In this document: piece by piece, positions 15,995 through 24,656 of the stretch | Position numbering within the stretch: position 1 is the stretch's first letter | Layout of the letters: every line of letters starts with the position of its first letter | Source of the DNA: an uncultured bacterium | Lineage (GTDB): Bacteria; Bacillota; Clostridia; Lachnospirales; Lachnospiraceae | Assembly: GCA_947381965.1 (NCBI GenBank) | Contig: CANCXX010000007.1 | Location: 1-64,000 of the forward strand | Length of the DNA stretch: 64,000 nucleotides | Reading direction: 5' to 3' | Made by a program: the position numbers and the translations under genes | Notes under the pieces: generated by a model | The model's input: only the letters and a program-made list of their open reading frames with translations | Databases searched by the model: none | Told to the model about the DNA's origin: nothing

Positions 15995-16980
15995 ATAAAT
16001 TTTTAAAAATAAGCCTGGCAGCAGCAGGCATTTTGATGGGAATAGGAATTATTTTATGTTTTATATGCGCTCTTTTTGGAGGCAGAAGTTTTTGGTATTA
16101 TGCAAAAAATGACGCTTATATGTTAAGCAGGTTTGAAGTGGCAGGAGAGAAATTTGAGGATGTGGTGGAAAGACTGGATAATGCTTTTTCTTCCAAGCAT
16201 GGGAATGATTTTTATTCATGGGGAGAAGAAGGCAGCACAAAAAATCTGATTGTAAACAGTGAGATATATCTGGATATTCCCCACGAAGGACAGATACAGG
16301 CAGAAAATATTGAAAAGCTGCATTTGTCTCTGGGCGCGGGCAGAATTATCATTACCCAAAAGGAGTCAGGGGAAGAGACAATTGATGTACGTATACAGGG
16401 AACAGGCACCTGTGATTATTATGTGAAGGGCGACACCCTTTATATGGAAGGATTCAAGGAAAAACATCTTTTAAAGGGGGATGGCGAACGGAATGTAATC
16501 ACAGTGGGAATTCCCCAAAACATGGATTTTGATGAAGTGGAGGCGGAAGTTGGCGCCGGAATTATGGAAGTGAATTCCTTACAAACAGGAGAACTGTCTG
16601 TTCAGGTTGGCGCCGGAATAGCAGTATTGACAGATATGAAAGCCGGGGAATTTTTGGCAGAGATAGGCGTGGGACGGATTGAGGCAGAAAATGCAGAGAC
16701 TGGAAATGCAGAAATTCTGGTAAGCATGGGTGAATGTGTGTACCAGGGCAATATTTCAGGGAATCTAAAGGCCGAATGCGATATGGGAAATCTTGAAATG
16801 CGGCTTGGCGGGAGAGAGGAAGACCATAATTATGAAATAGAGTGCTCCGCAGGAAATATCACTTTGGAAGGAAGAAGCACGTCTGCCTTTGCCTCGGAAA
16901 GAAATATAGACAACGGGTCGGACAGCACCTTTGAGCTGTCCTGTAATATGGGAAATATTACAGTCAGTTTTGAAAAATAG
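15991..16980 (+). CDS. DUF4097 beta-helix-like protein
   Basis: A 329-residue protein with an N-terminal membrane segment (about residues 7-30) and a C-terminal DUF4097 (putative adhesin) region of repeating short beta-strands: LHLSLGAGRIIIT, EVEAEVGAGIMEV, LSVQVGAGIAVL, FLAEIGVGRIEA. The repeated hxhxxGxGxh pattern forms a beta-solenoid. Probably exposed outside the membrane. Start GTG overlaps the DUF1700 stop. Part of the PadR-controlled operon. Confidence 0.85.
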   Translation: MNKFLKISLAAAGILMGIGIILCFICALFGGRSFWYYAKNDAYMLSRFEVAGEKFEDVVERLDNAFSSKHGNDFYSWGEEGSTKNLIVNSEIYLDIPHEGQIQAENIEKLHLSLGAGRIIITQKESGEETIDVRIQGTGTCDYYVKGDTLYMEGFKEKHLLKGDGERNVITVGIPQNMDFDEVEAEVGAGIMEVNSLQTGELSVQVGAGIAVLTDMKAGEFLAEIGVGRIEAENAETGNAEILVSMGECVYQGNISGNLKAECDMGNLEMRLGGREEDHNYEIECSAGNITLEGRSTSAFASERNIDNGSDSTFELSCNMGNITVSFEK

Positions 16981-16998
16981 CCGGAAGGGAGGAAAAAT

Positions 16999-17241
16999 AT
17001 GATTACATTATTTCTGGTTTTAATAATGTTGATAGTGTTTCTAACGGTTGGAATTTGTTTCCACCTGGTAGGAGGTGTGCTGAAGCTGGTGCTGAAACTG
17101 GTATTTTGCCTGCCCTGCGCATTGCTCTGCGGGGTGTTTGGAGTGATGCTGTGCTGTACACTGATACTGATTCCCCTGGGAATCGGATGCTTTAAGATGG
17201 CAGGATGGTTTTTAAATCCTTTTAAATTTTGTATTTCCTAA
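16999..17241 (+). CDS. Small hydrophobic membrane protein
   Basis: An 80-residue, almost wholly hydrophobic protein with two to three predicted helices. It follows the DUF4097 gene by 18 bp behind GGAGGAAAAAT, so it belongs to the same operon. Similar small membrane proteins end PadR-DUF1700-DUF4097 operons in related bacteria. No function can be assigned. Confidence 0.7.
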   Translation: MITLFLVLIMLIVFLTVGICFHLVGGVLKLVLKLVFCLPCALLCGVFGVMLCCTLILIPLGIGCFKMAGWFLNPFKFCIS

Positions 17242-17284
17242 TACATCAAAAGGTGCCATTTCAATTAATAAGGAAGAAACAGGA

Positions 17285-17317
17285 AAAAGCAGGTGCAAAA
17301 ATGGCGCCTGCTTTTTT
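17285..17317 (+). terminator. Terminator of the PadR operon
   Basis: AAAAGCAGGTGC (17285-17296) pairs with GCGCCTGCTTTT (17304-17315) around AAAAATG, and the second arm runs into a T-rich tail. Confidence 0.85.
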
Positions 17318-17433
17318 AGCAGTGCGTCTGACAGCGCACGTTTCGTGTTGAACTGAAAAAGAATAAATGTAATGGGTTAAAACGTTAATGTAATGAATTA
17401 TTTATAGAAAAGAAGTAATGATAGATAAACTAT

Positions 17434-17630
17434 TTGCCATTTGTTATTTTTTGTAGTAAAATATCAAGTAAAAATTAAGAAAGGTTATTTGATTTGTAAA
17501 AAAGCTTTGTCTTGTCGTCCCAATTTTGTGCAAAATAACGTTAGAATAAGAAACTGTCTCCGAAACAGTTGGATAAATTTACTAATTACAAGGGAATATC
17601 AGGCGTAAAGTCAAAAACAGGTGCCATAAA
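17434..17630 (+). promoter_or_regulatory. Capsule operon promoter and long leader
   Basis: TTGCCA (17434-17439), 17 bp, TAAAAT (17457-17462) is a good sigma-A promoter. The predicted transcript has a leader of about 160 nt before the first gene, with a hairpin AACTGT (17552-17557) / ACAGTT (17565-17570). Leaders of this kind can host antitermination control of long polysaccharide operons, but nothing here proves it. Confidence 0.55.
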
Positions 17631-18365
17631 ATGAGTTCTTACATAGATATCCATTCCCACATTTTGCCCCAAATTGACGATGGAGCAGAAAACTTTGAAA
17701 TGTGCATGAAGATGCTTTGCATTGCACATGAAAATGAAATAAACAAAATTATTTTAACTCCCCACAATAAACCCACACATCACAGTGCAGCGCCAGGGCG
17801 GATTATGCGACAGATAGATGAACTGCAGGAAGAAATAGAAAAGCAGGGGCTTGCCATTACTTTGTATGCAGGCAATGAAATTTATTATCGCAGTGATATA
17901 CTGGCTTTACTTGACGGAAAAGAAGCATGTACTATGGCAGGATCAGATTATGTGCTGGTGGAGTTTAACCCTATGGATGATTTTTCCTGTATCAGAAAAG
18001 GAATTTATCAATTGCTTTCCGGCGGCTATTTTCCGATACTTGCCCATGCAGAGAGGTATTCGGCATTGTATGCTTCCATTGACAAAGTAAAAGAGCTGAT
18101 AGATTTGGGCGCTTACATACAGGTAAATGCCGGCAGCATTATGGGACAGTACGGATTTGGAATAAAAAAATGCAGCAGGAGGCTGCTTAAGCAGGAGTTG
18201 GTTCATTTTGTGGCGACGGATGCCCATGACGATGTCAGCAGAACCCCCTGCCTTTTAGGGTGTACAAAATATATAAGAAAAAAATTTGGGGATGAATGGG
18301 TAGAGAGAATTTTTGTGGATAACCCTTCCCATATAATTGCAAATGAATATATCAGGAGAAGATAG
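17631..18365 (+). CDS. CpsB/CapC-type PHP tyrosine-protein phosphatase
   Basis: A 244-residue PHP-superfamily phosphatase. Metal-binding motifs: DIHSHILPQIDDG (His8, His10), TPHNKP, HAERY and ATDAHDD near residue 198. These Mn-dependent enzymes dephosphorylate the tyrosine kinase that controls capsule synthesis (encoded at 19133). It is the first gene of the capsule operon and lies directly next to the chain-length gene, with no gap. Confidence 0.92.
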   Translation: MSSYIDIHSHILPQIDDGAENFEMCMKMLCIAHENEINKIILTPHNKPTHHSAAPGRIMRQIDELQEEIEKQGLAITLYAGNEIYYRSDILALLDGKEACTMAGSDYVLVEFNPMDDFSCIRKGIYQLLSGGYFPILAHAERYSALYASIDKVKELIDLGAYIQVNAGSIMGQYGFGIKKCSRRLLKQELVHFVATDAHDDVSRTPCLLGCTKYIRKKFGDEWVERIFVDNPSHIIANEYIRRR

Positions 18366-19115
18366 ATGGAAAATCAAAAGAACCATGACGAGATTGAAAT
18401 AGACCTGATGGAGGTGTTTGGACTTTTACTAAGCAAGATATGGCTGATCCTTGGCATGGGAGCCACCTTCGCCGCTGCTGGTTTAATAATCAGCCAGTTT
18501 CTGATTACGCCGGTTTTTGAATCGACTACCAAAATATACATATTAAATAAAACCGAAAATGCGTCCATAACATACAGTGATGTCCAGATGGGCACACAGC
18601 TTACCAAGGACTATGCGGAGCTGATTGGGGGCAGATATGTGCTGGAAGAAGTGATTGCCGCTCTTTCCCTTGATATGGAATATGAGGACTTATATAAAAC
18701 AGTGAGCGTTGCCACGCCCAGCGATACCCGTATTGTTTCTATAACGGTGGAATCCACTGTTCCGGAAGAAGCCAGGGATATTGCAAACTGCATCAGGGAG
18801 GTGGCAAGCGCACATATTCAGAATGTAATGGATATTGACGCGGTTAATGTGGTGGAAGAAGCAAACCTGCCTGTTGAAAAAGCACGTCCAAGCTGCCTGA
18901 AATGGACTTTGGCGGGAGGTGTGCTGGGATGTTTTCTAATTTGCGTTATTATTCTGGTGCAGTATTTGATGGACGACACCATTAAGTCCTCTGAGGACGT
19001 GGAAAAGTATCTGGGATTAAGCACATTGGCGCTGATACCGGTGGAGGAGGAAGAAGGGGCGTCTTCCAAAAAGAAAAATAAGGGAAAAAACAGTAAATCA
19101 AAGACAGATAAATAG
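18366..19115 (+). CDS. YveK/CpsC-type capsular polysaccharide chain-length protein
   Basis: A 249-residue Wzz-family protein with two membrane helices (about residues 22-46 and 175-198) flanking an extracellular region of about 130 residues. The proline-rich segment LPVEKARPSCLKWT before the second helix is typical. It controls polymer length and activates the tyrosine kinase encoded next. The short cytoplasmic tail ends in a Lys-rich stretch. Its ATG (18366) immediately follows the phosphatase stop codon. Confidence 0.9.
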   Translation: MENQKNHDEIEIDLMEVFGLLLSKIWLILGMGATFAAAGLIISQFLITPVFESTTKIYILNKTENASITYSDVQMGTQLTKDYAELIGGRYVLEEVIAALSLDMEYEDLYKTVSVATPSDTRIVSITVESTVPEEARDIANCIREVASAHIQNVMDIDAVNVVEEANLPVEKARPSCLKWTLAGGVLGCFLICVIILVQYLMDDTIKSSEDVEKYLGLSTLALIPVEEEEGASSKKKNKGKNSKSKTDK

Positions 19116-19132
19116 AAAGCAGGGAAAATGCT

Positions 19133-19852
19133 ATGCAGAATGTAGAGTTACATTTTGATAAAAATGACGACTATCGGACAAGAGAGGCATTTAAAACCTT
19201 AAGAAGCAATATTGAATTCTGCGGGGAAGAAATTAAGGTGGTTGCGGTTACAAGCTGTACGCCCAATGAGGGAAAGTCAAGCGTTGCCATGGAACTGGCA
19301 AAGTCTTTTGCGGAGGCAGGAAACAGAACCATATTGATTGACGCTGACATGCGTAAATCAGTAATGATGGGACGGTACCGAACTGGAAGCGTCAGGCTGG
19401 GACTTACCCACAGTCTGATTGGAAGGGCGGATTATAAGGATGTTATTTGTGGAACCAATCTGCCCAAGCTATATGTGATTTTTTCAGGGCCTATTCCGCC
19501 AAATCCCAGCGAACTGCTGGGAGGGGATCGATTTGAAACTCTTTTAAAAACACTGAAAGAAGTGTTTGATTACGTTATTGTTGATACGCCGCCCCTTGGC
19601 AGTGTAATTGATGCGGCGGTGACTGCAAGAAACTGTGATGGAACGGTGCTGGTGGTGGAGAGCAATGCTGTCAGTTATAAATTTGCCCAGAGAGTAAAAG
19701 AACAGCTTGACAAGACAGGCTGCCGGATTCTTGGAGCTGTGCTGAATAAAGTGGATATGAGCAGTAAGGGCTATTATGGGCATTATGGAAGATATTATGG
19801 CAAGTACTATGGAAAATATTATGGCAGATACGGAAAAGATAAAGAGAAATAA
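19133..19852 (+). CDS. CpsD/CapB-type bacterial tyrosine kinase
   Basis: A 239-residue BY-kinase: Walker A CTPNEGKSS (42-50), Walker A' ILIDADMRKS (about 74-83), Walker B YVIVDTPPLG (about 147-156), and a C-terminal tyrosine cluster of GYYGHYGRYYGKYYGKYYG type (about residues 215-235) that is the autophosphorylation site. Together with the phosphatase and YveK-like protein it forms the usual regulatory triad of Wzy-type capsule synthesis. Confidence 0.95.
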   Translation: MQNVELHFDKNDDYRTREAFKTLRSNIEFCGEEIKVVAVTSCTPNEGKSSVAMELAKSFAEAGNRTILIDADMRKSVMMGRYRTGSVRLGLTHSLIGRADYKDVICGTNLPKLYVIFSGPIPPNPSELLGGDRFETLLKTLKEVFDYVIVDTPPLGSVIDAAVTARNCDGTVLVVESNAVSYKFAQRVKEQLDKTGCRILGAVLNKVDMSSKGYYGHYGRYYGKYYGKYYGRYGKDKEK

Positions 19853-19875
19853 AATAAGGGAAGGACTAATATAAG

Positions 19876-20964
19876 TTGGAAAAGTGGCAGAAAAATAAGC
19901 GGAAAATAATAAAAATCCTGCTGAGGGTGTGCCTGGGGCTCCTGGTTACAGCAGGGGCGCTTTATGCCTCTTTTGAAGGAATCCGTGTGATTGGCAGGGA
20001 AAATTTAAAGAAAAAAGCGTCATCTGCCGCGCCCCTTCTGGTCAGGGAAATAGAGCAGGAGGTTAAAGACCAGGCATCTGCCAGAGAAGAGGAAAAATGG
20101 CAAGAGGGCTGGGTACGTTATGAAGGGAAGATTTACGCATATAATGAAGATATCAGAACATTCCTTTTTATGGGAATTGATAAAAATTCTGATGTAAAGG
20201 AAGTAAAAGAGGGAACAAACGGAGGCCAGGCAGACGCTTTGTTTTTGGCAGTGATGAATCCCCACAAAAAATCAATACAGGTGATTGGTATTAACAGAAA
20301 CACCATGACAGATATTGACGTTTATGACAATAAGGGGGAATATGTGAACACAGCCAAAGCACAGATTGCCGTGCAGCACGGTTTTGGAAACGGTATGGAG
20401 GAAAGCTGTGAATACCAGATGAAGGCAGTTTCCAATCTTTTTTACAATCTGCCCATTCACGGCTATGCCGCCATTAATATGAGCGCAATTGCCACAATAA
20501 ACGATGCAGTGGGTGGTGTAAGCGTTAACGTGCTGGAAGACCTTACACGGGCGGACGCGAAACTTGTTAAAGGCGCCGATGTTCATCTTATGGGGAAAAC
20601 GGCCTTTTGGTATGTGAAATACCGGAACACCAAAGAGTTTGGCTCAGCAGACATGCGTCTTGCAAGGCAGAAACAGTATTTAAATGGTTTTATTGCAGAG
20701 GCAAAAAAAGCAGCAAAAAAAGATATTACTGTTGCCCTGGATTTATATCAGGCAGTAATTCCGCAAATGGTCACAAATATCACCTTAGATGAAGTGGCTT
20801 ATCTTGCGCCGATTCTGGCAGACTATGATTTTAGCAGTGAGAACTTTTTCATGATGGAGGGAGAAACTGTCATGGGAGAGCGGTTTGAAGAGTTTTATGC
20901 AGACGAAGACGCCCTGTATAAAATGATACTGGAGGTTTTTTATGAGGAAGTGGTGGATAAATAA
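19876..20964 (+). CDS. LytR-CpsA-Psr (LCP) family glycopolymer ligase, copy 1
   Basis: A 362-residue LCP protein: N-terminal membrane anchor (about residues 11-35), then the LCP domain with FLFMGIDKN, GGQADALFLAVMNP, GINRNTMTDIDVYD, and MRLARQKQYLNGF, which contain the conserved Asp/Arg residues that bind polyprenyl pyrophosphate. The family attaches glycopolymers to peptidoglycan. Start TTG with GGGAAGGA about 10 bp upstream. It is clearly paralogous to the LCP protein at 44889 (same GGQADALFLA, INRN and LRLQRQKQYL blocks). Confidence 0.9.
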   Translation: MEKWQKNKRKIIKILLRVCLGLLVTAGALYASFEGIRVIGRENLKKKASSAAPLLVREIEQEVKDQASAREEEKWQEGWVRYEGKIYAYNEDIRTFLFMGIDKNSDVKEVKEGTNGGQADALFLAVMNPHKKSIQVIGINRNTMTDIDVYDNKGEYVNTAKAQIAVQHGFGNGMEESCEYQMKAVSNLFYNLPIHGYAAINMSAIATINDAVGGVSVNVLEDLTRADAKLVKGADVHLMGKTAFWYVKYRNTKEFGSADMRLARQKQYLNGFIAEAKKAAKKDITVALDLYQAVIPQMVTNITLDEVAYLAPILADYDFSSENFFMMEGETVMGERFEEFYADEDALYKMILEVFYEEVVDK

Positions 20965-21865
20965 AGGCACTGGTTGCTTTGCCAGACGGGGAACAGGTTT
21001 GCCAATGCTTTTGATGGCATGCGTACTGTTTTCCGGCTGCGGAGGGAAAGCCAGGGAACAGATAGACACTGTTGGAACAGAACGTGCCGGAATCCCCAAT
21101 ACCGGAACAGAGGAAAAGACGGCTTCAGAGTCAGAAGGCGGAACAGAACAAGCAGCCAAAGATTTGAATAAGGCGGGCGAAACCAGCAAAAATGCGGAAA
21201 AAAAACTGAAAGAGGAAGGCGCAGGAATTGCTCATGAGACGGCAATAGACGGAGAGGTTGATTTTACAGAATTAAAAAAGGAAAATCCAGATATCTTTGC
21301 CTGGATTTATATACCAGATACGGACATTGATTTCCCTGTGCTTCAAAGTACAGAGGCGGATGACTTTTATGAAAGCCATAATGCCTACGGCGAGAGCAGT
21401 AGTCAGGGCGCACTTTATACGGAACTGGCCAACATGAGAGATATGTGTGATTTTAATACCGTAATACACGGTAAGACATCAGATGGAGCTACAGGAGGCC
21501 TATTTGATGACCTACACCGTTTTGCGGATCGGGATTTTTTTGAAAAGCATGAAAGCATTTATCTTTATACAGAAGACAATGTGCTGACTTATACAGTATT
21601 TGCTGCTTATGAGAGGGAAAATACCAGCCTGATACGAACTTATGATTTTACCTATGGAACCGGATGTGAGCAGTTTTTAAAAGATATGTACGGAATAAGA
21701 GAGATGGGAAAAAACTTAAGGGAAGGGTGGGAGGAAGTGACGCCATATCATTTCCTGATTACGCTTACCACCCAGAGCCAGTCAAATCCGGAGAAACAAT
21801 TTGTTGTGATTGCCGCCCTTACATCAGATGCGGCAGGAAAAATCAACCGTCAGGTGGAGTGGTAA
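20942..21865 (+). CDS. Sortase B-like lipoprotein, catalytic residues replaced
   Basis: A 307-residue protein with a lipoprotein signal peptide (VLFSGC, lipidated Cys33), a Glu/Lys-rich linker, and a class B sortase fold (about residues 108-295). Aligned with the intact sortase at 43908, all three catalytic residues differ: YGHN is HGKT (His to Lys178), LSTC is LTTQ (Cys to Gln278), and the Arg is Gln286. The flanking fold motifs (DIFAWIYIPDTDIDFPVLQ, LYTEDNVLTYTVFAAYE) are kept and the frame is open, so it is probably a non-catalytic pseudo-enzyme and not debris. GGAGG lies 5 bp before the ATG; it overlaps the LCP gene by 23 bp. Confidence 0.85.
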   Translation: MRKWWINKGTGCFARRGTGLPMLLMACVLFSGCGGKAREQIDTVGTERAGIPNTGTEEKTASESEGGTEQAAKDLNKAGETSKNAEKKLKEEGAGIAHETAIDGEVDFTELKKENPDIFAWIYIPDTDIDFPVLQSTEADDFYESHNAYGESSSQGALYTELANMRDMCDFNTVIHGKTSDGATGGLFDDLHRFADRDFFEKHESIYLYTEDNVLTYTVFAAYERENTSLIRTYDFTYGTGCEQFLKDMYGIREMGKNLREGWEEVTPYHFLITLTTQSQSNPEKQFVVIAALTSDAAGKINRQVEW

Positions 21866-22033
21866 AGTCTCATGATATAATCAGATATTTCTGTCCATAG
21901 GCCGGAAGTGCAGAGGAAAAATATTTCTGTAGCAACAGGGATTGATTGCCTGGGTATGTTCCCGGACCGGAGGATAAAAATATAAACCAAATGCAGGATA
22001 CCCGCCACATGGGTAGAAAGGAGGAAATGTCCA

Positions 22034-22660
22034 ATGAAAAAATTAATTGCACTTGCTACCGCAGGCATTATGCTTTGCGCAATGCCCGTAATGGCAGCGC
22101 CCAGCCCTTCGGCAGCAGTTATTGCCACCGTTACGGAGGCAGCCGCTTCAGAAGGGAAGTCTGTGGGGGAATACACCAACAATGCGGTGGTGGAGCTTCC
22201 AGGTCTTAGCCAGGTAACACCTATCGGGCAGGGAGGACATGTAATCATCAACGGAGCGCCCAGTAATGTTATTTTCTTTTTGACAAAGCCTACAACACAG
22301 GTTGTAAGCGCAGCAAAAAGTCAGGCAGATGCACTTGGCGGAAAGGTGATGAATGTAGTCGGAACCAAGTCACAGGCAGTTGGCAAATTTAACACGGCAC
22401 AGGTTAACTTCTATACCAAGGGAGTAAAGGCCGGTCAGGTTATCAAAGTGTTCCAGCTGATTAACGGCGAATGGGTGGAATTGGAAGTCGCTGAAATCAG
22501 GGAAGACCATGTAATCGTAAATATGACAGCACATGGTGTGCTGGCATTTATTGAGATGCCGGAAGGATATGTGGAAGCTGAAAAGGATGAGCAGACAGAG
22601 GATGCGGAAGCACAGCCCGTTGCAACAGCGGCAACAGAAGAACAGCCGACAGCAGAGTAG
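22034..22660 (+). CDS. Secreted protein without sorting signal
   Basis: A 208-residue protein with a Sec signal peptide (MKKLIALATAGIMLCAMPVMAA, AxA-type site near residue 21). The mature part has a region with IKVFQLINGEWVELEVAEI...VIVNMTAHGVLAFIEM that resembles the C-terminal domain of the surface protein at 46060 (VLHYNGSAWETIIP...VTFETASLSPISIVK). It ends in an acidic/Gln-rich tail with no LPxTG-like motif, membrane helix or positive tail. AAAGGAGGAA precedes the ATG. Function unknown; possibly an extracellular matrix or glycan-associated protein. Confidence 0.7.
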   Translation: MKKLIALATAGIMLCAMPVMAAPSPSAAVIATVTEAAASEGKSVGEYTNNAVVELPGLSQVTPIGQGGHVIINGAPSNVIFFLTKPTTQVVSAAKSQADALGGKVMNVVGTKSQAVGKFNTAQVNFYTKGVKAGQVIKVFQLINGEWVELEVAEIREDHVIVNMTAHGVLAFIEMPEGYVEAEKDEQTEDAEAQPVATAATEEQPTAE

Positions 22661-22691
22661 CTTAATGGCTGGAGCTTTTGAGGTTATGATG

Positions 22692-22725
22692 GGTGTGGTA
22701 TTGCGGGGAACCGTGATACTGCACC
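22692..22725 (+). other. 15-bp RNA hairpin with GGAA tetraloop inside the capsule operon
   Basis: 22692-22706 pairs along its whole length with 22711-22725 (counting G-U pairs) around a GGAA (GNRA) loop. No T-run follows, so it is not a standard terminator. It lies between the secreted-protein gene and the sugar transferase, in the untranslated gap of 158 bp. Confidence 0.55.
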
Positions 22726-22818
22726 AGCATAAATATGAAAAGTTATATTTTCCAGATGTGTGGAGGGAGGCATCGCTGTAGATTAGGCGGTGCGTTTTGG
22801 AAAAGGAGATATTAGATA

Positions 22819-23520
22819 ATGGGGGATGTAACAGCCAATAAAGCTGATATTCAAATAATGCGTAAAAGAGAAAAATCGGACAGAAATAATATGCAGGCAG
22901 TATATTCCCGGAAAAGTGGATTATATAAATTTGTAAAAAGGCTGTCTGATATTGTTTTGTCTGGTATTGCTTTGATATGTCTGTCGCCTGTTTTCTTAAT
23001 TACGGCAACAGCAATTAAACTGGAAGACGGCGGGCCTGTACTTTATGTGCAGACCAGGGCAGGGAAAAACTTAAAGTTATTTAATATTTATAAATTCCGT
23101 AGCATGTATGTGAATGCTGATGAAAAATTTGAGGAAATGTTAAAAGATAACGAGCAGACAGGTCATGCGTTTAAAATTAAGAATGATCCAAGAATTACGA
23201 AGGTGGGGAAGTTTATCCGCAAAGTTTCTATTGATGAACTGCCACAGCTTATTAATATTATTAAAGGTGACATGAGTATTGTGGGTCCAAGGCCTATACT
23301 GCCGTTTCAAATGGAAGAATGTAATAACTATGAAAAACAAAGGCTTGTGGTAAGACCGGGACTGACCTGCTATTGGCAAATTAGCGGAAGAGCTAACATC
23401 AAGTGGGAAGAATGGGTGGAACTTGACTTGGATTATATAGAGAATATGGGATTGTGGACAGATTTTAAGATAATTTTGAGGACAATTCCGGCGGTGTTTG
23501 ATAGTGAAGGGGCGTATTAA
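22819..23520 (+). CDS. Priming sugar transferase (polyprenyl-phosphate glycosyl-1-phosphate transferase)
   Basis: A 233-residue monotopic enzyme of the bacterial sugar transferase (WbaP/PglC-like) family. One hydrophobic segment (about residues 43-66), then KFRSMYVNAD, SIDELPQLINIIKGDMSIVGPRP and RPGLTCYWQISGR, which form the Asp-Glu catalytic dyad region and substrate-binding motifs. It loads the first sugar phosphate onto undecaprenyl phosphate and so starts each repeat unit. AAAGGAG lies about 10 bp before the ATG. Confidence 0.93.
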   Translation: MGDVTANKADIQIMRKREKSDRNNMQAVYSRKSGLYKFVKRLSDIVLSGIALICLSPVFLITATAIKLEDGGPVLYVQTRAGKNLKLFNIYKFRSMYVNADEKFEEMLKDNEQTGHAFKIKNDPRITKVGKFIRKVSIDELPQLINIIKGDMSIVGPRPILPFQMEECNNYEKQRLVVRPGLTCYWQISGRANIKWEEWVELDLDYIENMGLWTDFKIILRTIPAVFDSEGAY

Positions 23521-23543
23521 AATAGTATTATGGAGATTAAACT

Positions 23544-24623
23544 GTGAAGAAAATATTGCATATAGTTGAGTCTTTTGGAAGTGGTGTATTTAATTATGTA
23601 AAGAACCTTTCTACTTGGCAATGTAAGGATTATGAGGTTTATGTGGCATATGGAATAAGACCAGAAACGCCTGTTGATTTTAAAGATCAATTTGATAAGA
23701 GAGTGAAGTTTGAGAGGATAGATGGATTTACAAGAGAGATTAAAATACCAAAAGATCTGAAGGCTTTTTTTTGTATAAAAAAAATTGTTAGTAGAACTAG
23801 TCCAGATTTAATTCATCTGCATTCAACAAAGGCAGGAATTTTGGGAAGGTGGGCAATCAATTGTAATAAATATAAAGTGATTTATTCACCACATGCTTAT
23901 AGTTTTTTAATGTTAAATTGTAGTAATTGTAAAAGGAGAATATATAGGGAGATCGAAAGGATTTCAGGAAGGAAAAATTGCATCACTATAACAGACATTG
24001 AAAGTGAGTATGAAGTAAGTAAACAAGTGACAGATAATGCAATATGTATTCCTAACGGAATTGATTTGGATGAAATGGATAAGATTATAGAGCAGGCAAG
24101 AAAACAAATAAAAAAATATGATAAAATAGTAGTATGTACGTTAGGAAAGGTAGTACATCAAAAAAATCCGGACTTATTTAATGAAATAGCGAGAAACTTT
24201 CCTGATATAGATTTTGTATGGATAGGGGCAGGACCGTTGGAATATAAATTGACAAGCCCTAACATAATTGTAACTGGATGGTTGAATAGGGTAGAAGCTG
24301 TGGCTCAAATAATGTCATCAAATATTTTTTTATTTACCTCTCTATGGGAATCATTATCTATAGCTTTATTAGAAGTTATGTATATTGGAAAACCTTGTAT
24401 AGTAAGTAATGTTGATGGAAATAAAGATGTTATTTGTTCACAAATGAATGGGTATATATGCGATAATAAACAAGACTATATAAAAACAATAAAGATGCTT
24501 ATTGATAATAAAGATATAACAGAGGTAATTGTAAAAAGAGCTCGACAAAATATTATAGAAAAGTTTAATATATGTGTTATGAAAAAAAGCTATCAAGAAT
24601 TATATGAAAGAATAAAACTATAA
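23544..24623 (+). CDS. GT4-type glycosyltransferase
   Basis: A 359-residue GT-B glycosyltransferase: N-terminal ILHIVESFGSGVFNYVKNL, LIHLHSTKAGILGRWA, and C-terminal donor-site motif SLWESLSIALLEVMYIGKPCIVSNVDGNKDVI (E-x7-E type). Likely adds a sugar to the capsule repeat unit. GTG start with GGAG upstream. This gene opens a visibly AT-richer block that runs to about 31.6 kb. Confidence 0.88.
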   Translation: MKKILHIVESFGSGVFNYVKNLSTWQCKDYEVYVAYGIRPETPVDFKDQFDKRVKFERIDGFTREIKIPKDLKAFFCIKKIVSRTSPDLIHLHSTKAGILGRWAINCNKYKVIYSPHAYSFLMLNCSNCKRRIYREIERISGRKNCITITDIESEYEVSKQVTDNAICIPNGIDLDEMDKIIEQARKQIKKYDKIVVCTLGKVVHQKNPDLFNEIARNFPDIDFVWIGAGPLEYKLTSPNIIVTGWLNRVEAVAQIMSSNIFLFTSLWESLSIALLEVMYIGKPCIVSNVDGNKDVICSQMNGYICDNKQDYIKTIKMLIDNKDITEVIVKRARQNIIEKFNICVMKKSYQELYERIKL

Positions 24624-24656
24624 AAATGCTTAATAAATCTGAAGAAGGATTATAAT

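Noticed and set aside
20942..21865. His176 of the pseudo-sortase as a functional catalytic His
   Set aside because: It aligns with the Tyr of YGHN, two residues before the catalytic position, and Cys and Arg are missing as well.
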